DNA of 64,000 bases from Ignavibacteria bacterium. GTDB lineage: Bacteria; Bacteroidota; Ignavibacteria; Kapaibacteriales; UBA4661. Where the stretch lies: NCBI GenBank assembly GCA_013298775.1, contig JAAFIV010000023.1:1-64000 (forward strand). Direction: 5' to 3'. Every line of letters begins with the position of its first letter. Position 1 is the first letter of the stretch. Of this stretch, positions 43,234 through 50,596 are shown piece after piece. Position numbers and translations under genes: made by a program. A model generated the notes under the pieces. That model was not told the origin of the DNA and did no database searches. It saw nothing but the letters and a program-made list of their open reading frames with translations.

Positions 43234-44261
43234 TGAACTTCCAATATAAAAACTCTTTCAGCCCCCTTGAATCACGTCTTCGTGGCGGGGGCAGCGAATG
43301 CAATGAGCGGGGGATTTTCGGCAATGCGCACACTCAAATCCCCCGTTCCCCCTTTATCAAGGGGGCGAATGAGTTGTTTTCACGGGCATTTTTGATTGCA
43401 CTTGTCCTCATCGCAAGCCTCACCATTGCTCAAGCGCAGCCACCACAGACACGTGCAATCTTGGACAAAGAACGTGCGAAAATGCAAGCGCAGAAAATTG
43501 ACAGCGTTGTGGTCTGGGAATATGCTCTCAAGGGCAATAAACCTGAGAAAACAGGCAGAATGGATATGCTGATTCGCTACGATAAAAATGGCAATAAAAC
43601 GCTGGAAGGTCGCTACAACAAAGCGGAAATTGATACGAAGCAGGAATTTGTGTACAACGACAAAAATTATCTTGCTGAACAAACTTCCTTCATGCAGTAT
43701 AACACGCCCGGCTTTACGTGGAAATATCAGTACGACGACAAAGGTCGCCCCACCGAAGCCGTGTATTCAAGCGAGATGAGCAAATCTAGCCAGCGTCAGA
43801 CCTTCCACTACCGCGAAGGTTTATTTACCGCAAATGACGGTGTACTTTTAGAGGTAAAATTTTACATTACCAAAGATAAAGTCGGCTACCGCGACGTGTA
43901 TTCCTACGACGATAAGGGCGTTTGCACGAAATCTATGCGTTTTCGCATTGATGACAGCATCGAAAAGAAAGAAGAATACAAGTACGATGCGAATGGCAAA
44001 CTGAGCGAAATTGCGGTCTTTGGCGGTATGGAGTTCGATGAAAAAACAGCAAAACTGGTGAGCAAAAAAGTCTTTACCTACGACGACAAAGGCAATCTCA
44101 CAAGCGAAGCAGAGACCAATGCAAAAAATCAACTCACCTCCAAGCTCGTCCACACCTACGATGCAGACGGGCGCGTAACGGAAACAAATGTTTCTTCTGG
44201 CAAAAAACCACCTGTGAAGCCTGTAACGGTGCGGAAGTATGTGTATGCGCTGTTTCCGTAA
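43233..44261 (+). CDS. Secreted YD-like repeat protein with repeat-interrupted leader
   Basis: The 342-residue protein shows about seven units of the type YDDKGRPTEAVYS, YKYDANGKLSEIAVF and FTYDDKGNLTSEAET, resembling RHS/YD repeats, after a signal peptide. The leader is unusual: MNFQYKNSF, then about 34 residues encoded by a dispersed palindrome (43260-43376), then LFSRAFLIALVLIASLTIAQAQ, which is a good hydrophobic core and cleavage site. Deleting the insert leaves a normal leader. GGAG lies 9 bases before the start, and the ATG overlaps the stop of the WG-repeat gene. Whether the lengthened n-region is still exported is unknown. Confidence 0.75.
   Translation: MNFQYKNSFSPLESRLRGGGSECNERGIFGNAHTQIPRSPFIKGANELFSRAFLIALVLIASLTIAQAQPPQTRAILDKERAKMQAQKIDSVVVWEYALKGNKPEKTGRMDMLIRYDKNGNKTLEGRYNKAEIDTKQEFVYNDKNYLAEQTSFMQYNTPGFTWKYQYDDKGRPTEAVYSSEMSKSSQRQTFHYREGLFTANDGVLLEVKFYITKDKVGYRDVYSYDDKGVCTKSMRFRIDDSIEKKEEYKYDANGKLSEIAVFGGMEFDEKTAKLVSKKVFTYDDKGNLTSEAETNAKNQLTSKLVHTYDADGRVTETNVSSGKKPPVKPVTVRKYVYALFP
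43260..43376. repeat. CCCCC/GGGGG dispersed palindrome (family P6) in a leader sequence
   Basis: The segment contains AGCCCCCTTG near its left end, GGGGGATTT paired with AAATCCCCC, and CCCCCTTTATCAAGGGGG at the right. It is read in frame within the signal-peptide region of the YD-like gene. Confidence 0.8.
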
Positions 44262-44324
44262 TTTTTTGTGAATCTTTTTGTGAAACCATTCTGTGAAACC
44301 TTTCCGTGAAATCTTTCCGTGAAA

Positions 44325-44356
44325 CCCGTTCTACGCTTCAGAAAGCGTAGGACGGG
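44325..44356. repeat. CCCGTYCTAC hairpin, second copy
   Basis: CCCGTTCTACGCTT (44325-44338) pairs with AAGCGTAGGACGGG (44343-44356), 14 bp with one G-T pair and a CAGA loop. Compared with the copy at 8817-8848, the inner stem bases differ on both arms together, which supports selection for a hairpin. Confidence 0.7.
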
Positions 44357-44432
44357 ACAGATACAAGGTGTAGCTTGCTTTTGGAGCGGGCTACACTTCG
44401 TTTTTTTATTTACCCATTTTTCCTCGCACATT

Positions 44433-45440
44433 ATGAAAACCCTGATAAATACTTGTTTTGTGGCGATAATACTTTTTATTCAACTCCCAGCATACGCTCA
44501 AGAACAGCCAATAGTACAAGAACACAGTACCCAAGCGACCTTGAGACTTCCTAAGAGCCTTGAATCTGCTTACAAAACCGTTACTGAATTATCTATCGTT
44601 TCCACCTACGCAACAGTACATTCAACCTCGTCCAATGCCCTTGATTCTCTCTCTCGGAAGGATGATTCTGCAATTATCGTTACCGCTCTTTCAACATCCG
44701 ATGTAGGAATTGGCGGAAAATTGTGGGTTACCGAGCAAACTGTGATAAGGGCTTATTTGAATATGGGCTTAAATCTTCAGCTTGGTTTACCAGTGAACAT
44801 AGATCGCGGACAGATCTATGCTCCATACCAACGTACTGTTCAAAATACCTCGTCAATTGATGCAATTTTTTATCCTGGAGTATCTAATAATTCAAGCCTT
44901 AGTGCTTCATTGAGTATAGAAAAACATATCTTTCCTCGCCGTACAATATCGCCATTTTTGGGAGTGGGAATTGATGTGAGTGTACGATTTAGCCAATTGA
45001 TACGAGGAAATACTCAATCCAAAAGATTTACTGATTCAACATATTTTACGAATGCTCCTGCCGCTTCATACCAAACTACTTCACAAAGCAGTTCAGGTGA
45101 GCAATCATTAAATTTTATTGATTCGTACAAGATTGGAGGTAGCGTATTTGCTGGAGTTGAATATTTTGTTTTGCCTTCGGTTTCACTTTCTGCACAGGTC
45201 GGTGTCGCTGCAGGTGTACGATTAGCTTATCAACTTGGCATCAATAATTCAACAACAGTTCCCAATCAAACCGTTCTAAATCCCAATCAAAATGTTTATT
45301 CAAATCAGCAAATCAAGGTAAATCCTACCATTGGATTTGAGGGCAATACGTGGTTCGGAATTTCTGGGCTGGTGTATTTAGGAAGAGGTGCTGCTAAAGA
45401 ATTTGAGAATGCTTTTCTCAGCATATTTTCATCTTGGTAA
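44433..45440 (+). CDS. Predicted outer-membrane beta-barrel protein
   Basis: The 335-residue protein has a signal peptide (MKTLINTCFVAIILFIQLPAYAQ). The rest is an alternating pattern of polar and aromatic residues typical of a small beta-barrel (GIGGKLWVTEQTVIRAYLNMGLNLQLGL; SPFLGVGIDVSVRFSQL; VFAGVEYFVLPSVSLSAQVGVAAGVRLAY; EGNTWFGISGLVYLGRG). I see no family-specific motif. Base composition is more AT-rich than the neighbours, which may indicate recent acquisition. It is preceded by a hairpin repeat and followed by a toxin-antitoxin pair. Confidence 0.7.
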   Translation: MKTLINTCFVAIILFIQLPAYAQEQPIVQEHSTQATLRLPKSLESAYKTVTELSIVSTYATVHSTSSNALDSLSRKDDSAIIVTALSTSDVGIGGKLWVTEQTVIRAYLNMGLNLQLGLPVNIDRGQIYAPYQRTVQNTSSIDAIFYPGVSNNSSLSASLSIEKHIFPRRTISPFLGVGIDVSVRFSQLIRGNTQSKRFTDSTYFTNAPAASYQTTSQSSSGEQSLNFIDSYKIGGSVFAGVEYFVLPSVSLSAQVGVAAGVRLAYQLGINNSTTVPNQTVLNPNQNVYSNQQIKVNPTIGFEGNTWFGISGLVYLGRGAAKEFENAFLSIFSSW

Positions 45441-45533
45441 AACTTGAATTCAAGAAGTATCTCCCGCATTTTTCATAAATTTGCGCATGACAGCAACACC
45501 AAACAATTCTCCCACACATTTCCAAAAGTAAGT

Positions 45534-45746
45534 ATGGAACGCATCACCATTCGCCCCGAGCAATGCGGTGGTCGCCCGTGTATTCGCGGTATGCGCATTC
45601 GCGTCATTGATGTGCTTGAATTGCTTGCAGGGGGCTTGAATCCTGAGCAAATTCTGGAAGAATTACCCGACCTTGAGCGCGAAGATATTCATGCGTGTTT
45701 GCAGTATGCGGCAAAACAACTTGATTTTGCGGTGGTTGCAGTATGA
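45534..45746 (+). CDS. DUF433 antitoxin
   Basis: The 70-residue DUF433 protein opens MERITIRPEQCGGRPCIRGMRIRV, the family's typical N-terminus, with a winged-helix-like core (VIDVLELLAGGLNPEQILEELPDLEREDIHACLQYA). DUF433 proteins are antitoxins of the PIN-like DUF5615 toxins. The start at 45534 is the ATG that gives the standard length. The gene overlaps the next one by four bases (ATGA), so the two are translationally coupled. It is the first gene of a four-gene set running to 49329. Confidence 0.9.
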   Translation: MERITIRPEQCGGRPCIRGMRIRVIDVLELLAGGLNPEQILEELPDLEREDIHACLQYAAKQLDFAVVAV

Positions 45747-46084
45747 CGTTTTGGATTGACCAACAACTCTCGCCAGCACTTGCTTCATGGTTGCGCACAG
45801 AACACAGCCTAGATGCCGTTTCCGTGCGCTCTTTGGGCTTCCATAATGCCGATGATAAAAATATTTTCTTTGCTGCACAGAAAATAGGTATAGTTGTCAT
45901 TACCAAAGACCGTGATTTTGTGCAGCTTGTAGAGCAGTTTGGTATTCCACCGCAAATTCTTTGGATTTCTTTTGGAAACACCTCAAATGCAGTCATCAAG
46001 AGTGTTCTAAGCAAGGCACTACCACAAATTCTACCGCTTATTGAACGCGGTGAACAAATTATTGAACTTCGTCAAAAATTTTGA
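45743..46084 (+). CDS. DUF5615 PIN-like toxin
   Basis: The 113-residue protein is a Mut7-C/PIN-like nuclease toxin: MTFWIDQQLSPALASWL (Asp 6), IVVITKDRDFVQLVEQFG (Asp residues near 52-56), and a C-terminal SFGNTSNAVIKSVL. The acidic residues could hold metal for RNA cleavage. It is paired with the DUF433 antitoxin just upstream. Three bases after its stop begins a ClpB-like gene, so this module is the front of a longer operon. Confidence 0.88.
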   Translation: MTFWIDQQLSPALASWLRTEHSLDAVSVRSLGFHNADDKNIFFAAQKIGIVVITKDRDFVQLVEQFGIPPQILWISFGNTSNAVIKSVLSKALPQILPLIERGEQIIELRQKF

Positions 46085-46087
46085 ATT

Positions 46088-47428
46088 ATGACCGACCTCA
46101 CCATCAAACAATCCACACGCAAACGCCTCAGCGAAATTGACCGCGACCTCGCCGAACTCCGCTCCACGCGCGACGGCTTAAAAGCTCGTTGGAAGGTGGA
46201 AAAAGAAGCGATTCAGCGCATTCAGGGCTTGAAAGCTGCCATCGAACTCTCCAAAAACGAGGCTGCCGAATACGAGCGGCAAGGCGACTTGGGCAAAGTG
46301 GCGGAAATCCGCTACGGGCGCATGACGCAGCTTGAAAAAGAAGTCGTAGAAGCAAATGAGGCTCTGAAAGCCGCACAACAACAAGGCACAATGCTCAAAG
46401 AACAAGTTGATGCCGACGACATTGCCGAAACCATTTCGCGCTGGACACGCATTCCTGTTCAGCGAATGCTGGAGACCGAGCGGACAAAATTACTCAAAAT
46501 GGAAGAGCGTTTGCACGAGCGCGTGATTGGGCAGCAAGAAGCGGTGCGGGCTGTGAGCAATGCCATTCGCCGCGCACGGGCGGGCTTGCAGGACGCGAAT
46601 CGTCCCATCGGTTCGTTTATTTTCTTGGGAACAACAGGCGTTGGCAAAACCGAGCTTGCACGCGCGTTGGCGGAGTTTTTGTTTGACGACGAGCAAGCAA
46701 TGGTGCGCCTCGACATGAGCGAGTACATGGAAAAACACGCCGTCTCCCGCATGATTGGTGCGCCACCCGGCTACGTCGGCTACGATGAAGGCGGACAGCT
46801 GACCGAAGCCGTGCGGACACGCCCATACTCGGTAATTTTGTTTGATGAAATCGAAAAGGCGCACCAAGACGTGTTTAACGTGCTGTTGCAGGTGTTGGAC
46901 GACGGTCGCCTCACCGACGGCAAGGGGCGCGAAGTGAATTTTCGCAATACGATTATCATCATGACCTCCAACATCGGCACAGAAATCATCCAAGATTCCT
47001 TGCAAAATCTGGATGACCGCAAAAGTCAATTCGAGCTTGAAGAAACGCTGGATAAAGTGCGCGACAAAGTGGTAAACTTGCTCAAAACCCGCGTCCGTCC
47101 TGAGTTCTTTAACCGCATTGACGACGTAATTTTGTTCCGTCCGCTTATGCGAAAAGATGTGCGCAGCATTGCGCAGGTGCAGATAAAACGCTTGGAAGAA
47201 CTGATGAAGGAAACCGCATTGACACTAGATATTACCGATACTGCGCTTGATTGGCTCGCGGTTCACGGCTACGAAATAAGCTACGGAGCGCGTCCCTTGA
47301 AGCGGCTCATTCAGCGAAGCATCGCCGACCCGCTTGCAATCAAGGTCTTGTCGGGCGATATTGTTTCTGGCGACACCGTGCAGGTAGATATGAACATGAA
47401 TGGTGAATTAGGAATCACAAAAGCATGA
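46088..47428 (+). CDS. ClpB reduced to middle-domain fragment plus second AAA+ module
   Basis: The 446-residue protein matches only the C-terminal half of ClpB, normally about 860 residues. The first 100 residues are part of the coiled-coil middle domain (LKARWKVEKEAIQRIQGLKAAIELSK; EYERQGDLGKVAEIRYGRMTQLEKEV). The complete second AAA+ module follows: Walker A GTTGVGKTE, pore loop GYVGYDEGG, Walker B VILFDEIEKAH, sensor 1 IIMTSN, arginine finger RVRPEFFNRID, sensor 2 GARPLKR. The N-domain and first ATPase module are absent, and nothing resembling them lies upstream, where the toxin gene ends three bases away. The reading frame is undamaged, which argues for a working short form. It overlaps the next gene by four bases. 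Confidence 0.88.
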   Translation: MTDLTIKQSTRKRLSEIDRDLAELRSTRDGLKARWKVEKEAIQRIQGLKAAIELSKNEAAEYERQGDLGKVAEIRYGRMTQLEKEVVEANEALKAAQQQGTMLKEQVDADDIAETISRWTRIPVQRMLETERTKLLKMEERLHERVIGQQEAVRAVSNAIRRARAGLQDANRPIGSFIFLGTTGVGKTELARALAEFLFDDEQAMVRLDMSEYMEKHAVSRMIGAPPGYVGYDEGGQLTEAVRTRPYSVILFDEIEKAHQDVFNVLLQVLDDGRLTDGKGREVNFRNTIIIMTSNIGTEIIQDSLQNLDDRKSQFELEETLDKVRDKVVNLLKTRVRPEFFNRIDDVILFRPLMRKDVRSIAQVQIKRLEELMKETALTLDITDTALDWLAVHGYEISYGARPLKRLIQRSIADPLAIKVLSGDIVSGDTVQVDMNMNGELGITKA

Positions 47429-49329
47429 AACAGCTCATCAATGCTGGTCTATATCAGAATCCTCGCACTTTTTCCCTCATCCCCCGCCTTCTCTCAGTGG
47501 GAGAAGGAGCTAAGAAAGAGGAAATTGGGCGTATCCAAAGCCCTCTCCCTCTGGGAGAGGGTTGGGTGAGGGATAACAGCACAAAATTTCTTTTGTGCGC
47601 AATCTGCATCATTGCCCTTTTTTCCATGCGCAGCGTTGCACAAGATTCCTCCAACGCAAGTATTTATCGTGGTCCGACGGTACAAAAAGCGAATGAACTC
47701 CCCGATAGCATCTTTGCAATTCTCTCGGCATCGGGCGCGAAAAGCGAGTATTTCTCAGGCTTGAAGCGGCGCACGGAAACAACAATGACAACGCTTCCCT
47801 CCCGCGTAAAAATCATGCGCATCACCGAGAGAAATGTACAAAATGGTGATTTCGCAAACCCGAATCCGCAAGCAAACGTGCGCCTTTCAGCGATTGTGCT
47901 GGATGGCTTGGGAAATTTTCTACCGAGTTTGCACAATGATTCCGCGCATCAATTCTTGCTTGTGGCAGAATGCGTGAAAATGAAAAGCCAGACTGCACCC
48001 ACATCGCAAGCACTTTCCGCGCTCGGCATTCAAAGCATTCGTGAGCAATCATTGTACAATTCCAGCGACCTCAGCATCGCGCTCTGTACCGACAAAGCGG
48101 GATATATGCAGCGTTTCGGGGCGCAAACGGAAGTGGCGTATCAAGCATTTTTCTCGGCATTTGGTGCAAATGTTGAGAAAATCCGCGTCCAATACGACCA
48201 CCGCATAGCAACGGATTCGCTGGCAATGAAAGGCGAAACCGCGCCAAATCTGGGCTTGACTGCCCTCTACAAAGCAAGCTACAAAGCGGCTTCGCTCTTG
48301 AAATACTCCGAGCGCAAGCACAAAGCTCTCGTCATTCTTTCGGGCGGCGCAGACGATGCCTCGATTGTCTATACCTTGCGCGATGTGCTAGAAGTGGTGC
48401 GGGCTTCAGGCATTACCGTCTATGCGATTGCACTCGGTTCGGGCGCGGACACCTACGCGCTGCGCACAATGGCACATAGCTCTGGCGGTCGGTTTTATGC
48501 GGTGGATGAGGTTTCTTTCGGAAATGCTTCGTCAAATATTACGCGCGAACTTATTGCCGTATTGCAGGAAATTGCCAATTCATACAAAGTTTTTTATGAA
48601 ATCACGCCGAGCGTGAACACCGCATCAAATCAAGATTCTTCGAGTGATTTTTGTGCTGAATCGGATATTGCACTTACCTTGACGAGCAATGTACAACATA
48701 CTTCAACGCAAAGAATCCGCGAAGCCGCACCGTATCTTGCTGCGCAGGATGCGTATTTTCCCAAGCATCAAATTATTGCCACCTTTGCCCCGCTTTCGGC
48801 AACGATTCAAGACGACTACGAAGGTCTTATTTCCACGCTTGGCGAGACCTTGAAAGATAATCCAACGAAGGTGATTGAACTCATCGGACATACCGACCAA
48901 ACAGGCAACGACGAAAATAACCGTAATTTTGCCCTTCGACGGGCGCAAGCCGTGAAGCGGTATTTGCTACTTATGGGCGTGAATCCCGCACAAATACGCC
49001 TTCGCAGCGTCGGGCGCGAAAAGCCGATTTTTTACTTTGAAAAGGAAGACTGGAAATCCCGCGCTAACAGGCGTGTGGAATTACGTTGGCTTGACCCCTC
49101 GCTTGTGCCGTTTGAAATTTTTGCCCAAGTTGTCTCCACCGAAGAAGACGCAATGCGCCTCGAAGCGGAATGGAACGGGCGTGGTTACGAAGCGTACTAC
49201 GAGGCGTTTCTCATCAATCGCATTCCCGTCTATCGCCTGAAACTCTGGGGCTTCCCGACGCTGGAAAGCGCGGAAAAAGTCAAGCGTGAGCTTCAGGAAA
49301 AATATCGGTTGCGTTTGTCGGTTCAGTAA
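47425..49329 (+). CDS. vWA-OmpA-SPOR envelope protein with repeat-interrupted leader
   Basis: The 634-residue protein starts inside the ClpB-like gene's stop (ATGA). The leader is split: MKQLINAGLYQNPRTF, then 33 residues encoded by a CCCTCTCCC-type palindrome, then NSTKFLLCAICIIALFSMRSVAQ. After it come a vWA-like domain (about 190-385; RKHKALVILSGGADDASIVYTLRDVLE), an OmpA peptidoglycan-binding domain (about 440-555; IELIGHTDQTGNDENNRNFALRRAQAVKRYL) and a SPOR-like end (IPVYRLKLWGFPTLESAEKVKRELQ). The vWA MIDAS is degenerate. It probably binds peptidoglycan in the periplasm. Its coupling to a ClpB fragment and a toxin pair is unexplained. Confidence 0.85.
   Translation: MKQLINAGLYQNPRTFSLIPRLLSVGEGAKKEEIGRIQSPLPLGEGWVRDNSTKFLLCAICIIALFSMRSVAQDSSNASIYRGPTVQKANELPDSIFAILSASGAKSEYFSGLKRRTETTMTTLPSRVKIMRITERNVQNGDFANPNPQANVRLSAIVLDGLGNFLPSLHNDSAHQFLLVAECVKMKSQTAPTSQALSALGIQSIREQSLYNSSDLSIALCTDKAGYMQRFGAQTEVAYQAFFSAFGANVEKIRVQYDHRIATDSLAMKGETAPNLGLTALYKASYKAASLLKYSERKHKALVILSGGADDASIVYTLRDVLEVVRASGITVYAIALGSGADTYALRTMAHSSGGRFYAVDEVSFGNASSNITRELIAVLQEIANSYKVFYEITPSVNTASNQDSSSDFCAESDIALTLTSNVQHTSTQRIREAAPYLAAQDAYFPKHQIIATFAPLSATIQDDYEGLISTLGETLKDNPTKVIELIGHTDQTGNDENNRNFALRRAQAVKRYLLLMGVNPAQIRLRSVGREKPIFYFEKEDWKSRANRRVELRWLDPSLVPFEIFAQVVSTEEDAMRLEAEWNGRGYEAYYEAFLINRIPVYRLKLWGFPTLESAEKVKRELQEKYRLRLSVQ
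47474..47572. repeat. CCCTCTCCC palindrome (family P5) in the OmpA gene leader
   Basis: The element runs from CCCTCATCCCCC to GGGTTGGGTGAGGG with inner CCCTCTCCCTCTGGGAGAGGG. It is 99 bases, exactly 33 codons, so the frame is kept. Confidence 0.85.
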
Positions 49330-49437
49330 ATGCACACAAAATTGCGTTAATCATTGCGTATAGAAAGATTACACAGCTCAAATCTCATTAACGCAAGAAT
49401 TTTTTTTTATCATACCACTTCTGCAAAAGGAAAAAGA

Positions 49438-49606
49438 GCAAGAGACCTTTGTACACGACAAAACTTCTTCAGCAGTGGCACAGACATTCTTGTCTGTGGG
49501 TGTTGGTGCGGGATTCAGGGGAGAAACACAGACAGGAAGTCTCAAGCCACTAAAGCCTGATTCTACGAGCTTTTCAGAGGTTTTGTCGTGTACAAAGGCA
49601 AGAGAC
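49438..49606. mobile_element. P1 family miniature element, copy F, with perfect ends and target duplication
   Basis: The ends CTTTGTACACGACAAAAC (49447-49464) and GTTTTGTCGTGTACAAAG (49580-49597) are exact complements. GCAAGAGAC occurs directly on each side (49438-49446 and 49598-49606), a perfect 9-bp target duplication. The 151-bp body holds two hairpin arms of CACAGACATTCTTGTCTGTG type and no gene. The region 49330-49804 holds this element and the terminator after it and no other feature. Confidence 0.93.
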
Positions 49607-49665
49607 AGAGCAATCCAATCTCTCGCCACAAAATGCTTTTTTTCCCTACGTCCGAAAGATACAGC

Positions 49666-49717
49666 AAAAAAAAACGGGGTCTCACACTCAGCAAAATGGC
49701 TGAAGGTGAGACCCCGT
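49666..49717 (-). terminator. Rho-independent terminator of the TonB-C gene
   Basis: A 12-bp perfect stem ACGGGGTCTCAC (49674-49685) with GTGAGACCCCGT (49706-49717), extended by TCAGC/GCTGA. On the minus strand it is followed by a T-run (49674-49666). Confidence 0.9.
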
Positions 49718-49804
49718 ATAGTTTAGAGAAACATCATTCGAGAACGGTATTCATCAATATCAAAGGCAACGAGGCGATAGAATGATGTCGAAGGGAACCT
49801 TGAT

Positions 49805-50374
49805 TTATTGCACGAAACGAATCGGAATTTTCACAATGCTGTTCACGGGCTTGTTATCGCGGTATGCGGGCGTGAAGCGGCATTTTTTTACGGCATCGAA
49901 GGCAGCAAGAGTAAACTCATTTTCTTCGATATTGCTTGCATCTTTTACAAAATTTAAGCTCATAATGCTTCCTTCTGCATTCAGATACGCAATCACATCA
50001 ATTTGAGCTTCTCTGCCTTGAAGCAGTGCGGGCATCGGGTATTGCAAATGCTTCGTCAAATCGGTCTTATTGATACTTGCCGGAACGTAGGTGTATTGTG
50101 TAGATTCCGGAAGAATCGCTTTTTGCTGCACAGGTGCGGTGGACTCGCTATTCGCACGTGGCGCATTATTGCTATATGCTGCAAGAGGAAGGGATGTATT
50201 TCCAGAATGTTTGCTGGATTCTGCTTCTTGCGCAACAACGGATGAGTGTACGCCGAGGAAAGAACTTGCTGCAAAAAACGCGGCAACAAGAAGACGAGAA
50301 AAACGCGATGGCGTTTGTGCGGGTGTTTGTACGCCAGAGAGGCGACGGCTGGGGGAAAACATCAAGGGATTCAT
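49805..50374 (-). CDS. TonB C-terminal domain protein
   Basis: The 189-residue protein (start ATG 50374) has a basic n-region, a hydrophobic stretch (about 22-40, SRLLVAAFFAASSFLGVHSSVVAQ) that may be signal peptide or anchor, a short linker, and a C-terminal TonB domain (about 105-189): YPMPALLQGREAQIDVIAYLNAEGSI, ENEFTLAAFDAVKKCRFTPAYRDNKPVNSIVKIPIRFV. It lacks the long proline-rich spacer of classical TonB, so it may be a periplasmic TonB-like protein rather than the main energy transducer. No ExbB/ExbD genes are adjacent. It has its own terminator. Confidence 0.82.
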   Translation of the reverse strand: MNPLMFSPSRRLSGVQTPAQTPSRFSRLLVAAFFAASSFLGVHSSVVAQEAESSKHSGNTSLPLAAYSNNAPRANSESTAPVQQKAILPESTQYTYVPASINKTDLTKHLQYPMPALLQGREAQIDVIAYLNAEGSIMSLNFVKDASNIEENEFTLAAFDAVKKCRFTPAYRDNKPVNSIVKIPIRFVQ

Positions 50375-50596
50375 ACGAACCTCAGTATAGTGAAACAAGT
50401 GATTATGCACCAGTGAGAGTGCATACATGATATGGTTGGGCGCGTTATCAATTTGGTGCGCTACCGTAACTCACAGTACAAATATACGAGGATGATTATG
50501 AATATTCGATGAATTGAACATTAACAATGAGCGTAATTACATTTTCAGCGAAATTTCGCTAACAGACAATTTATACTTTTCTCTAAACAATCAGCT

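Noticed and set aside
46088-47428. Frameshift or sequencing error as the cause of the short ClpB
   Set aside because: No first-ATPase-module sequence is found in any frame upstream, where intact toxin and antitoxin genes lie, so a simple frameshift cannot explain it.
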